A DNA stretch of 64,000 bases from the NCBI GenBank assembly GCA_026874595.1, contig CM049316.1, positions 19,243,839 through 19,307,838 on the forward strand, given 5' to 3'. Shown here piece by piece: positions 1 to 10,649 of this stretch. Source of the stretch: Sipunculus nudus. Lineage: Eukaryota; Annelida; Sipuncula; Golfingiida; Sipunculidae. The first letter of the stretch is position 1, and each line of letters starts with the position of its first letter. The notes beneath the pieces were generated by a model. The model did no database searches and had not been told where the DNA came from. It worked only from the letters and a program-made list of their open reading frames with translations. Made by a program: the position numbers and the translations under genes.

Positions 1-515
1 AAGTACTACAGGCTGCAAAAAAATCCCCCCCCACCCCCCCCCCCCCCCACCCCCGCCGGCACTAATGAGAAACTGACTGCGAAAAATCTAAAAGTCCCAT
101 AAGCTTAACTACAGGCCGCTTCCGAAAATCGACAGTTCCCCGCCTATCTAACTATATATATAACACATAATGAAAAAAAAGTTCTGTATACGACAAGCAG
201 CTGTATGTACTCCAGCGGAGTGTTCCAAGCTAGCTGCAAAATTCAACGTTCACCTGATATCGAACAACCAATCACGTCCGTACCAGTCTATATTAAGTTC
301 AACAGGGCTGCACACCTGAGTCCTTAGCCACAAATGAGCTGCCAGCATACCTCGAAGGGGGCTATGTACAGCGACAGACCTAGGATGTGAAGCTGCCCGA
401 TATGCAATTGTGTGCACGCGGAAGGGCAAAATTGGTGTGCATTTTGTAAGTAATTCGACGGACGCTGATAGCAAAACTTGCCCACTGTCATAGCCCGTTT
501 CTGCGGAAGTTCTGG
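1..515. other. Upstream non-coding DNA with poly-C tract
   Basis: No gene is visible here. Positions 24-54 hold a C-rich tract interrupted by a few A and G residues. The rest is ordinary mixed-composition sequence. It could contain the promoter or a non-coding first exon of the gene at 623, but no TATA box or convincing splice pair could be assigned. Confidence 0.5.
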
Positions 516-570
516 GATGGATGGATGGATGGATGGATGGATGGATGGACGGACGGACGGACGGACGGAC
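516..570. repeat. (ATGG)n/(ACGG)n tetranucleotide microsatellite
   Basis: About seven ATGG units run into about six ACGG units. The tract sits 50 bases upstream of the likely start codon of the acyltransferase-like gene. Because ATGG keeps a frame open, the reading frame extends back artificially to 521 as a Met-Asp-Gly-Trp repeat. Confidence 0.9.
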
Positions 571-622
571 AGATAGAATTTGTTGTTTTGTCAGATATAA
601 AATTTTGATAAATATTGTAAAA

Positions 623-2062
623 ATGGAAGAATCGATTGAGTTTAGTGATAATTTCGGAAGATCACTTGGCCAAACGGAACGGCTGTTCTATTGGCAGAAC
701 ATTGCATACGGTGGTTCCATGGTAATCAATGAAATGATTTTCGACTCCATAAAACCAATCATGAATTTTCAAGTATGTCAGGCATTTGAGGTCCTGATGA
801 GTCGTCAAAAAGCTCTGCAAATGCGGATAGTTGCCAACTCAGACGATCCTGTCCGTTTACATTTCAGGCCGATGGAAACATTGCCTCAGGTCAAACTAAC
901 CTTTCAAAGAATATCTGATACAAATGTATTATCCTTGATATCAGAAGAATTTGGAAGAATTGTTGATGTAACAAATGGGCCTCTTTGGCGTGCTACATTT
1001 GCTGAAATAACAAATGATACAGGGACTGGGCAGGACGATCCAAAGAAACTAAGATATGCAGTGCTGTTTACTTGTCACCATAGCATCTGTGATGGTATTA
1101 GTTGTTTTGATCTTCTTGGGCGACCGTTTCTGCCATTGATCTCTGATATAGTTTCTGGTAAAGATGTCAGGCCGCTAGACAACGATATTCCACAATGCAG
1201 TGCGTGGGAGACAACTTTGATGACATCCAAGAAAACAGTCCAGGCGTATGAGAAAGTTGATGTTTTGAAGGCTGAAGCACTGAAACCAGGAACCGCCGAA
1301 AATGTCTCATCAGATATGAACATTATACTAGTTTTCCCAAACGAAGAAATATTGGCTGATGTGCAAAAGCTCTACTTAACTTCTTTCTCCTTCGACCAGC
1401 AGGCTACCCTTGCTATACTGAAAAAAGCGAGGGACCACGGTGTTCGGGTCCACAGCGTGCTAGTTACTGCTGTCAGTGTCGCGTTGAGCCAGACTGCCAG
1501 AGAAGCAATGGTCGGTCTTCCTGATAAGCTACGATTTTGCTGGTTCATCAATTTAAGGAGATTTTTAAACATGAAGAGTCCTTTGCCACTTGGATGTTAT
1601 ATTGGCTATACGCAGACTGAAACACCTGATATCAACGAGTGCTCTGGTCAGATTTTCTGGGAAATATGTAAGCAAGTTCACTCGCATGTGGTAAAAGAGA
1701 CTAGTATAGAGCAATGCACCGCGGACCATGGTATAGAGGAACTCATTCAGCTTGCGCAGTCATCTCCTTATGGAGAAAAAGCCATGGAAAGCTCGGCTAT
1801 TTTTAGACAGCCAAGCATAAGCAATCTTGGAGTGTGTGAACAGAGCGGAGATACTAGTGTTCTACGTCTCCGAGAATTTTACTTTTCTGAATGGTTTGTC
1901 AATTATGACGTGGTTTCACCTTGTTTCTTCCACGCTATCACCACCGCTGGGGGACAGTTGTGTTGGGCGGTAACTGTAAATGGGAAGATGATCGGAAAAC
2001 GCTTCATGAATGAACACATAGCGCATATCAAAGCAGTGCTAAATAAGTTCTGTGTGGGATGA
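623..2062 (+). CDS. Condensation-domain / acyltransferase-like protein (intronless)
   Basis: This 479-residue reading frame has no introns. I chose the ATG at 623 because it has a good animal context (aaaATGG); the upstream in-frame ATGs lie in the ATGG microsatellite. Residues 151-158 read CHHSICDG, the HHxxxDG active-site motif of the CoA-dependent acyltransferase superfamily (chloramphenicol acetyltransferase, NRPS condensation domains, PapA5, yeast alcohol acetyltransferases). The second histidine would be the general base in ester or amide formation. Length fits a single two-lobed domain of about 450 residues. Later segments such as NLRRFL, GCYIGYT and SNLGV fit the second lobe and its floor region. 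No carrier-protein or adenylation domain adjoins it, so it is a stand-alone enzyme. No signal peptide or membrane segment is obvious. The substrate cannot be told. A candidate AATAAA lies far downstream at 2800. Horizontal origin or retroposition could explain the lack of introns; neither is shown. Confidence 0.8.
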   Translation: MEESIEFSDNFGRSLGQTERLFYWQNIAYGGSMVINEMIFDSIKPIMNFQVCQAFEVLMSRQKALQMRIVANSDDPVRLHFRPMETLPQVKLTFQRISDTNVLSLISEEFGRIVDVTNGPLWRATFAEITNDTGTGQDDPKKLRYAVLFTCHHSICDGISCFDLLGRPFLPLISDIVSGKDVRPLDNDIPQCSAWETTLMTSKKTVQAYEKVDVLKAEALKPGTAENVSSDMNIILVFPNEEILADVQKLYLTSFSFDQQATLAILKKARDHGVRVHSVLVTAVSVALSQTAREAMVGLPDKLRFCWFINLRRFLNMKSPLPLGCYIGYTQTETPDINECSGQIFWEICKQVHSHVVKETSIEQCTADHGIEELIQLAQSSPYGEKAMESSAIFRQPSISNLGVCEQSGDTSVLRLREFYFSEWFVNYDVVSPCFFHAITTAGGQLCWAVTVNGKMIGKRFMNEHIAHIKAVLNKFCVG

Positions 2063-3950
2063 CATCAAATACGGTTTCTTTGAAAGAGACGATTGTTCAA
2101 AGCTTATTCAACTGTGTACACCCACACGTAAGATAAGGAACTTGATATAACTGGTAGGTTTTTTTTATTAATGACCGTAAAGTATTTTATCATTATTCAG
2201 TGTCTATTTTTGCGAGCATTTTCATCCAATATCTATTATTTGGAAAATGAACAGGTAACGCAATTAAATCAGATGGAGAAATGCAAGATACACCATGCCC
2301 ACTTGAATTTGTCATCATGTAAAATTTTAAGAAATTTGGTCGGAACCTCTTACGGTAATTATAACATTAATGGCAAACTGTTTGAGTATAATAGGTTAAT
2401 TATAATTAAAAACATTATTTGTGATCGATTTTGTTTATTGGATGAAAAATTACACTTTCATATCTAATTGATCGCAGGGTTCTTGGAATTTCGTGTAATC
2501 AATGGGGATGTTTGAAAAGCTTTAATGTGAGACCGGGAACAAACCCTTCACTGACAGATATGTACAGCCAGGATATATCGGTGTTTCCAAACATATTAAT
2601 TTTTTGCTGTCTCTAATGGACAACTGTCACTATAATTTAATAGAATATAGTGAAATTAAGGGGAAATACAATGTTATGATTAATTATTATGCACTATTAT
2701 GTTATTACAATTATTATTATAAAATAATACCACATCAATTCTAATTTCAATCTAATTTGAGGATTATAAAAGAAGTCTCGAAAGACACCAGTGCGTTTAA
2801 ATAAATTAAAGTAAATAATAATGTACGAAGAAAAATTTATCTACTTTTTCTTTGATACTCAATGCCCTAAATAATTCAGGAGCTATAATGAATTTTAGAT
2901 AAAATCGGATATATGTTTGGTCAAAGACAAAAGCTTGCGTTATTCATTACGAATTCATTCATTCAACTATTAAACCGAACATACATGAGAAGCGATATGA
3001 AAAGTGGTGGGACGGGCAGTAGCATACATAAACCTGGTAAAATAAAATATATATGTATAGATTCTTTTTTCCTCGATTCAAGATTTGTTTGTTGTTGTTA
3101 ATATGACCAGATGTTTTCATGATTCCAGTCGCCGAAATATCCATGATATCTTAACGTGCCCACTTATATTTAATAAACATTTTTATCCGTTCTGGTCCAT
3201 TACTTTTTCTTTCTCTTGCTGGACCAAGTACCATTAAAATTCATTAAAGGCATATGCCCTTCTTTGTATACAAAATTGTGCTCTAATAAATTCCACATAT
3301 ATATGAAAAAAATTGTAACATTTTTCTCGGTTAGTATCGAGATTGACAGTTCATCAATTCTTCATATCAATAGTGTGATTGTGTTTAATTCCATACCCAT
3401 AATTTCTATACTCACATTTATGGTATTAAGAAACAGACTGCATACCTTTTTGAAACAATAAACCTGTGAGAGTTTAAGCAGGACCTGAAAAACTCTGTTG
3501 ATGTCGAGTTCTGACTACAATTTCTAGGCAATCCGGACTTTTTACCAATATATTTGAGTTGTTCAGCACCAACATGCCTGAATTCCATTATATCATTGGA
3601 AAAAGTATATTGCTATATATTGTTCAAAGCTAATTTGCCTAACCGTTTTTAGCTGATGTGTGATATCAAGACACAGTAGAATTTTTTTAATAATTACCTA
3701 ATAATAGGGTCTTTATCTGTTTTCTCTAACGCAACCTGCAGTTTTACGGATTTAGGGAACAATTACGACAATGTCTTGTCGTTTAAAAGATAGGTGATAT
3801 AAATATAACAGAAAAGAAAATTCAAAGTACACCACGCTCACTGCATTTCTGTCTTTAAGTCAATTTTAACATATTTGGCCAGGTGTGTCATTGTAAATCA
3901 TGACGAAATTGCTGAACATAATAGGCGATTCACAATTTAAATAATATTTG
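2063..3950. other. AT-rich intergenic DNA
   Basis: No supported gene. Short open frames here (98 residues from 2171, and several of 60-80) have AT-driven composition and no recognisable domain. AATAAA at 2800-2805 could serve the upstream gene. A 25-base stretch near 2932-2957 closely resembles 8583-8608 beyond the LINE. Confidence 0.5.
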
Positions 3951-3984
3951 TCGTTCAGTTGTTTACCGGACAAAATATGGCAAT

Positions 3985-5770
3985 GTCATGTTTATGTGAA
4001 CAAACGGGTCTGATGGGGGTCTGAAAAACAAGATTTATTCACCAGAATTTTTAGATTTAATGAATGATTCTGATATATTGTGTATTGGGGAAACCTAGGC
4101 ATCTTATGAAGAAGAGTTTGACTACTACTTTGACAAATTATATACAGTAGAACGCCTGCCAATGGCAACGCCTCAATAACGGTCAGTACGTCTATAACGG
4201 TCAGATTTTTCGGTCCCGAATTTTCGACCGTTATATTTCATAATCATTTTGTTGTCAATTACGGTCACTCCTCTATTCCGTATTACGGCCAGGTCCCTCG
4301 GTCCCGCAGGCCGGGAAACGCCTCGATTACGGTCAGGGGCAGTGACTCCGCGACATGGGATCAACAAATCGAGCGGCCACTTCTGACCTCAATATCATTA
4401 CACAAGTGTCCGCTCTCACATATTCTTGTCTGTTAATGAGTGCCTGGATAGAGGTAAGCACTCGACTGACTGATTAAGCCAGCCTCGTACTACCCCACTC
4501 AGCCTAATTAGTATGAACAATAGTAAGGCATGTGTTCCCACCTGCTTGTATGTTTGGGAATCAGTCGTGCGAGCCGGATCTTAATCAAGGTGTTTTAAAT
4601 GCAAAAAGGACGGACTAGCAGCTACACAACAGCTGTGAATTTGGAACGTGCCTATCAAGATGAAATTTTGTACTCGAAAGTGTAACACACAGTCTTCCAA
4701 AACTGCTTTCTTTAAACAGATGTTAAGAGTGTATTCTGTGAATGTTCACATATTTCTGCTGATACTTTCATGCTATTAGTATGCTTTGATGGATACAAAG
4801 AGCATCTCAACACTTGTACAAATATTACGGATATACAATCTGTTTGTAATTTATCGTGTTACATTTAACCCCCCCCCCCCCATCCTGGTCAAGTCCTGTA
4901 TAAAGGCCACTCCTGTATTAAGGCCACTTTTATCCAGTCCCGATGGTGACTGTAATACAGGCGTTCTACTGTATTTTGCAAGTGTTAGAGAAAATGTTGG
5001 TAGAGGAGGAATCATTGTATGTTTAAGAAAGAATTGCAATTTCAGCATAATTAATGTTCACAAATATATAGATATCATTGCTTTATTATTGGATGGTGCA
5101 GCTTTTAATTTAGAAGAACCTGTTCTGTTAATATGTACATTTATTGCTCCAGAGGGTTTGGTACTATATGAATCTTTAGATGAAAGTGATGGAATGGTAA
5201 GACTTGAAAATATTATGGTAGATATGATGTCAAAATATAAAGATTTATATGTTATTTTAATGGCTGATCTGAATGCAAGGATTGGTTAAATGTGCGATTA
5301 CATAGAAAATGATCATTTAGGATTCATCGGTTTGAATGATGTGTACCCTTCAGATGAATTTAAAGTGTGTAGAAATTCAAAGGATGGTTAAACTAACAAA
5401 TTTGGATTTTCATTACAACAGTTGTGTTGTGCTTTTAATATTCATGTTTTGAATGGTAGAATTCCTCCAGATATTGTAGGTGAATACACATGTGTAACAC
5501 ATGCTGGACAGAGTGTTATTGACTACCTTATTGTTAGTGCTGAATTTTTTTTAATTAAAATAGAATCCTTTACAGTATTAAGGTTACATTTGTCAGATCA
5601 CTTTCCAGTGAAATGTACTTTAAAAGTTGAATCTGTACAAACAGTTCCAGAAAATATTGTGCACACAACTGCATGGACAAGGTTCAAACTTAAGTCACAG
5701 GCTGTAGTTGAACTTTTAAATGATAATGAAAATTTGTATAATGATCACATATGTAATTTTAATTATTATG
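3985..5770 (+). pseudogene. LINE endonuclease domain, broken
   Basis: Before the inserted transposon the frame around 4029-4142 reads SPEFLDLMNDSDILCIGET, the conserved N-terminal part of APE-type LINE endonucleases with the catalytic Glu of the GET motif; the next codon is a stop where Trp is usual. After the insert, 4978-5289 continues the domain (RGGIIVCLRKN, then ILMADLNARIG, the DxN catalytic strand). The segment 5422-5775 holds the late SVIDYLIVS and LSDHFPV motifs, the last carrying the SDH catalytic His. Several stops and frameshifts make it non-functional. Confidence 0.8.
4145..4971. mobile_element. TA-flanked TIR transposon (pogo/Tigger-like ends) nested in the LINE
   Basis: The left end reads CAGTAGAACGCCTG and the right end is its exact reverse complement (CAGGCGTTCTACTG). 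Each is flanked by TA (4143-4144 and 4972-4973), the duplication made by Tc1/mariner/pogo enzymes. CAGTARAACxxC is the usual terminus of pogo/Tigger elements. The interior repeats ACGGTCA/AAGGCCAC motifs near each end and has no transposase, so it is a non-autonomous copy of 827 bases. Confidence 0.85.
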
Positions 5771-6289
5771 TTTAGCAAGATGTTGAAAAGGCTATTGAAT
5801 ATTTGAAAAAAAGTGTTACATATTTTTACTGAACCTAAATATTACCAGAGTAAAAAGAGTTGGTCTCAACCAAACTGGTGGGATGATGAATGTGTTAAAG
5901 CAAAGTTGATTAAATATACAGCACTTGATAGATATAGGATTTCTGGAAATATTTATGATTTGAAAAGATACAAAGAGAAGAGACAACAACTTAAAAACTT
6001 TTGTGATAATAAAAAGAAATCTAAACAAGAGTGCAAAGTGAAATACTTAACAAACACTAAAAAAATAAATGATTTATGGGCCTGTATTAAAAAATGTCGC
6101 AAGAAAGAGAAGAGAATTAGTCACATTCCAGCAGACGATTGGTTTAATTACTTCAGAGATATACTTAATGAAAATAAAAAATGAAGTTAAAGAAGATTTT
6201 CACATTTTAGCTGACACATACTTCAAAATTATTTTAATAGTAATTGTGAGTGTGGATCTTTTAACAATGAGATAACAGTACTGGAAATA

Positions 6290-7130
6290 AGACAGGCAAT
6301 AAATCAAATGCACAGTGGCAAATCCCCTGGACCAGATGGACTCCAGGTGGATTTTATTAAATCACTTTTAGAAATTATTGTGTCTTTATTACATACTTTA
6401 TTTAATAAGAATTTCAATAAGGGATCATTTTCTGAAGAATGGAGTAAAGCAATAATATTTCCTTTACACAAGAAGGGTTCTCAGAATGAACCTGGTAATT
6501 ATAGAGGGATATCCTTACTAAATGTTACTGATAAAATATTTACTAAAGTTTTGAACAATAGACTTTCGCAGTTTGTTGAGGAAATGAATATTTTATCTGA
6601 ATCACAAGGTGGTTACAGGAAAAGATATTCTACAATTGACCAGGCATTTATTTTGTATGCTTTAGTTCAAAAATACTTGGTTAAAAGAAAAGAAAAGGTA
6701 GGTTTTACTCTTTATATATTGACTTTGCAAAAGCATTTGATTGTGTACAACAAAATTTATTGTGGCATCTTTTATTAAAACAAGGCATAAATGGTAAGAT
6801 ATTATGTGTTATAAACAAGGTTGTAATATTAGTCCTTTATTATTTTTTTTTAATTTATAAATCAGTATTGTAACATGTTAGATGGAAGCGGTTGTCAAGG
6901 GATATATGAAAATGGTAATCTCTCAAATTTAATGACATTGTTATTTGCAGATGATATGGTAAATTGTGGAGATACTGTAGGTAGACTTCAGCAACAGATT
7001 GATCTCTTACAAAAGTTTTGTGAAAATTATGGTTTCAAAATTAATACAGATAAAACTAAGATTATGGTTTTAAGGAAAGGTGGTCCTTTACGAAAAGTAG
7101 AAAAATTGTATTTAAAAGGTTAACAGTTAG
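6290..7130 (+). pseudogene. LINE reverse transcriptase domain, broken
   Basis: GKSPGPDGLQVDFIK at 6317-6361 is the entry motif of LINE reverse transcriptases, followed by the PLHKKGSQNEPGNYRGISLL block and SQGGYRKRYST. At about 6716-6770 the catalytic DFAKAFDCV block is in another frame. The FADDM catalytic box is at about 6944-6958, followed by the INTDKTKIMV thumb motif. A short deletion plus frameshifts separate the blocks. The polymerase is recognisable but cannot be translated as one piece. Confidence 0.85.
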
Positions 7131-7292
7131 AGGTGGTTCCATACTACAAATATCTTGGTATTATTTTCTCTACAAAATTGTCTTGGTCAAAAACACAACA
7201 ACAGCAGGTTTTACTAGCAAACAAAGCTGTATGCATGATTAAAACATTCAGCAAAAAAGTGTAAATATGTAAGTACAAAACATCTCTTTTAT

Positions 7293-8147
7293 TTGTTTGA
7301 TCAAATGGTAGTGCCAATACTAACATATGGATGTGAGTTATGGGGTTTTAAAAAAATCAGAAACAATAGAGAGAGTACAGTACAAATTCGGCAAACACAT
7401 TTAAATGTAGGTCAGAATACTCCAAATGCAGCAGCATTAGGAGAATGTGGCAGATTTCCTTTGTTTGTAACTTGCTTATTGCGTTGTATTAAGTATTGGA
7501 TTAAACTTTTGCAAATGCCAGAACATAGATATCAGAAACAGGTGTACAATATGTTGATGAATTTAGACAACAGTGGTAAATCAAATTGGGTATCTCAAAT
7601 AAGAACATTGTTGTTCCAATCTGGTTTTGGATATGTTTGGATGGCACAGTACATTGGAGATGTGAATTATTTTATGAAAGAGGTTGAAATGAGATGAAAA
7701 GATATGGCCATTCAAAATTGGCATGGTGATATTGAATTGTGCAGTAAACTCTACTATTATGGTACTTTTAAATCTATGCTCACTCTAGAAAAATATGTTG
7801 ATTGTATCCCAAATAAACGATACCGTACAGCACTTGCTAAACTTCGATGTTCAAATCATAAATTAGCTATAGAAATGGGCCCCCATAATAACATTTCTCG
7901 TGAAGAGAGGATCTGTAAATATTGTTAATGCTATGGATTCAATATTGTTGAGGATGAAGCTCACTTTATGCAAGAGTGTAAATTATATCACGATTTGAGG
8001 TTAAAAAATATTAGACAAGACTTGCATAATCCAAGTGAACAAAATTTTATAAAATTATTTAATTTAAATAATCCATTTGAAATAACAAAAGTTGCTGCAT
8101 ATGTGTTTAATTCGTTTTTGAGGAGACGGAAAATGATAGATGGTTGA
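7293..8147 (+). pseudogene. LINE C-terminal region with zinc-knuckle-like motif, broken
   Basis: LTYGCELWGF at 7319-7348 is the typical post-polymerase motif of LINE ORF2. Downstream frames carry [13 protein letters not shown], then an ERICKYC...ED.AHFM..C arrangement, a CxxC...H...C knuckle interrupted by a stop at 7926. The same region is present in a less broken form on the minus strand at 40825-41359. Confidence 0.75.
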
Positions 8148-8540
8148 ATTATGTATTTTAAACGGTACTCACTGTTGACAGCAAAATAGATTTATTGTGT
8201 ACTTAGGTGTGCAATAATGTTACATGTGTTTATCAACACAATGACTTTGATTAGTCATTTTAAGACTGTTACTTAACATTATATTGTTGTAATTTTTGAA
8301 CTGACTGTTTATTGAAATGTAATTATGTTTATACTCACAGATGATGGCAAATCAGATTTATAGTGTATGTAGGTATGCAGTTCTGTTACTTGTGTTAATG
8401 GCAGTGTTTACTAGAAAATATAAGACTGCTACCTTTCATTGGATTGATGTACTTGTTTAAATTGAATATTTATTGAAATTTTTTAAACTTAGGGCCTGAG
8501 GCCTTTTTCCTGAATAAAGTTCTGTTCTGTACTGTTTTTA

Positions 8541-9295
8541 CTTTATTATAAGCTTCAGATGTAAGTTTTGCCATAGAGAAATGCTTGCGTTATTCACTAC
8601 GCATTCACTGGAAATAAAACGAAAAGGAAATTATATTACTGATCTGGAAAATAATCGATTATATCAAATATTGGTGTTTTGTTTTCATAATCGATTAAAT
8701 AGGACCTTTTGCTGTCTGTGTGACACATTTAAACAATAACGTGCAAGGTTTTAAAAACTAAGGTGTAATGTTTCCAGTATATAGGTTAATGCAGCCTCGG
8801 GTTTAGATACACGATAGGCATATGTCAGAAAACTCAGAAATGGAACCAAATTAACTCTATAAATTGTAATTATTAATATATTTCATTTTTCAATATATAA
8901 GATAAATATATATCACTGAATAGTCGAGGGTATGATAAAGCCTTCACTGACCATCCCCTAGTGCTAAAAAGTGGGCGGGGGATATATACCTCCATTCCTC
9001 TGGATCTGTATCGACGCCCCTGCATGGATATAGTTGATAACCTGCTTAAATAAATTACTGTAAACGATGAAGGAATCCAAATACATCAATTAGCTTAACA
9101 CATACGCTTTCTGGCATTTTGGACAGGGACCCATAGCATATGTTGTTTTTTCTATACCATAGGTTAATCCGATACCGCATATAAATATAACCGACTGTTT
9201 TACTTGTGTTAGGAATGGCGTATAAAATCATGTGTGATATCTGAGAGAAAAATACCGGTGAATCTATGTTCGATAAAATATTAATCGATAACTGA
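8541..9295. other. Intergenic DNA
   Basis: AT-rich sequence without recognisable genes. The minus-strand open frame at 9055-9411 runs into the inverted-repeat arm at 9298 and is not treated as coding. Confidence 0.5.
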
Positions 9296-9297
9296 AA

Positions 9298-10140
9298 GAA
9301 GTGGCTAAAATGCTGGCAGGGTGCCGGCAGTTCAGTCCACAGGATAAACAGCCGGCAGGGAATATTGACCTTGCCCTTGAGTCTATATCCCACTGGCTGA
9401 ACTGTTGGCAAATGAAAGTAACATTGTATGTTCTATTTCAGTGTGATACTCCGTACTTTCCATTATAATTATGACAATGAACTGACAATATAGTGCTTAT
9501 TTACCAAATTAGATATTTTGACAGCCTTTTTGTAAGAAATGCCATTTGGTGTGGATATTTCTTGCATCATCACACAAAACAATAGCTAGGCTCAAAAGCT
9601 TTAATTGGTTGTGGTGTAAGATTGTTTGATTATACCTTTGATCAAGTAATTAGATGATCCTTGAATTGGCTATTTATTTGACATATCCTGCGTTTGTTTT
9701 CACACACTAATTATTTGTTATTGCTCATAAGCACACTAGTGTATAAACTATAAACAGTCTCGGGACACATTCACATTTCTGGCATATTTTTTCACAACAT
9801 CTATAAACTATCCTGTAAATATTACAATATTTATCAGAAAATTTACATAAAAGTACCCTGTAAATATCACAAATGTGCACTTTAGTACCTACTCATAAGT
9901 ACTCAACATACTTATTACATATAGACCAGCAAAATATATAATTTGGTAAGTCTAATTGTCCCATTAATAATGGAAAGTACAGATTATAACACTGAAATAG
10001 ACTGAAATAGAGCATACATTAATTTGCCAGCAGTTTAGCCGGGGGGGGGGGGGGTAACCTGTCGGCAAGGTCAATTTCCCCTGCCGACTGTTTAGCCTGT
10101 AGACTAAACTGCCTGCACCCTGCTGTTTAGCCACTTCCAT
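9298..10140. mobile_element. Inverted-repeat element, arms of about 120 bases
   Basis: The arm at 9298-9415 begins gAAGTGGCTAAA and contains CAGGGTGCCGGCAGTT. The arm at 10020-10140 is its reverse complement (AACTGCCTGCACCCTG ... TTTAGCCACTTC) with scattered mismatches and an added G-run at 10039-10054. The centre is AT-rich and encodes nothing. This is a non-autonomous DNA element or foldback. Confidence 0.7.
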
Positions 10141-10253
10141 AACTTTAAGCACACAAGCAATGTTTCCATGAAATGTGCTCTAAAAGTCTGAAGGTTTAAT
10201 TTTACCTAAAATACCGTCACTCAAAGGCCAAAAGACTTGAAAAATTATATATA

Positions 10254-10406
10254 CAGTAAAACCTCGCCTTACGACCACCTCGGTTTAGCGACCACCCCAA
10301 AACAACGACCACATTTTCATGCTAGACCTCGCTTAGACGACCACCTCACGAACGCGACCGCTGTATTGAGGTCCTAAGATGGTCGTAATTTCGAGTTTCT
10401 ACTCTC
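10254..10406. mobile_element. Short pogo/Tigger-like MITE
   Basis: It starts CAGTAAAACCTCGCCTTACG after TA, with repeated ACGACCACCTC motifs, and ends in an imperfect reverse complement (ggtcgtaatttcgagtttct). This is the ending style of Tigger/pogo MITEs. No protein is encoded. The right boundary is approximate. Confidence 0.6.
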
Positions 10407-10649
10407 TACATGTTATCGTAGAAATAATACACGTTACATTGTAAGGCTTTGGTTTGTATGTCAACAACAGCTGTTTTTTATATTTTCCTCTATCATGTTT
10501 CAATCTGCCTTTAAACTTAAAGTCCCATTTTAGGGGGAATATGAGATATTGTCATACAGTTTAAACATAAGCCCACTGAAAGTAGGTTGCTTTTACTGGA
10601 TGCTTAATATAGTATCATAAACTAGATTTGGTCTAATAATGGTCCTCAG

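Larger units (their letters stand above)
3950..8540 (+). mobile_element. Decayed non-LTR retrotransposon (LINE, APE-type endonuclease + reverse transcriptase)
   Basis: Reading 5' to 3' there are pieces of an apurinic-type endonuclease, a reverse transcriptase with FADD box, and a C-terminal region with a CxxC...H...C knuckle, split by stops and frameshifts. The 3' end is short non-coding DNA ending in 'ggcctttttcctgaataaag' followed by a (TTCTG)-like pentanucleotide tail at about 8519-8537. The same 3' end and a related tail occur on the minus strand at 40492, so this is one family present twice. The 5' boundary is approximate. A separate DNA transposon (4145-4971) interrupts the endonuclease region. 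I do not assign a clade. The element is inactive because every domain is broken. Confidence 0.85.

Noticed and set aside
250-474. Minus-strand 74-codon frame upstream of the acyltransferase-like gene
   Set aside because: No domain, no conserved features, overlaps what may be promoter or 5' UTR.
2171-2467. 98-codon frame after the acyltransferase-like gene
   Set aside because: AT-driven composition, no recognisable motif, no supporting signals.
3985-8147. Retrovirus or LTR retrotransposon
   Set aside because: APE-type endonuclease and reverse transcriptase order, lack of LTRs, gag, protease or integrase, and a microsatellite tail indicate a LINE.
9055-9411. 118-codon minus-strand frame
   Set aside because: Runs into the arm of an inverted-repeat element and shows no protein family features.
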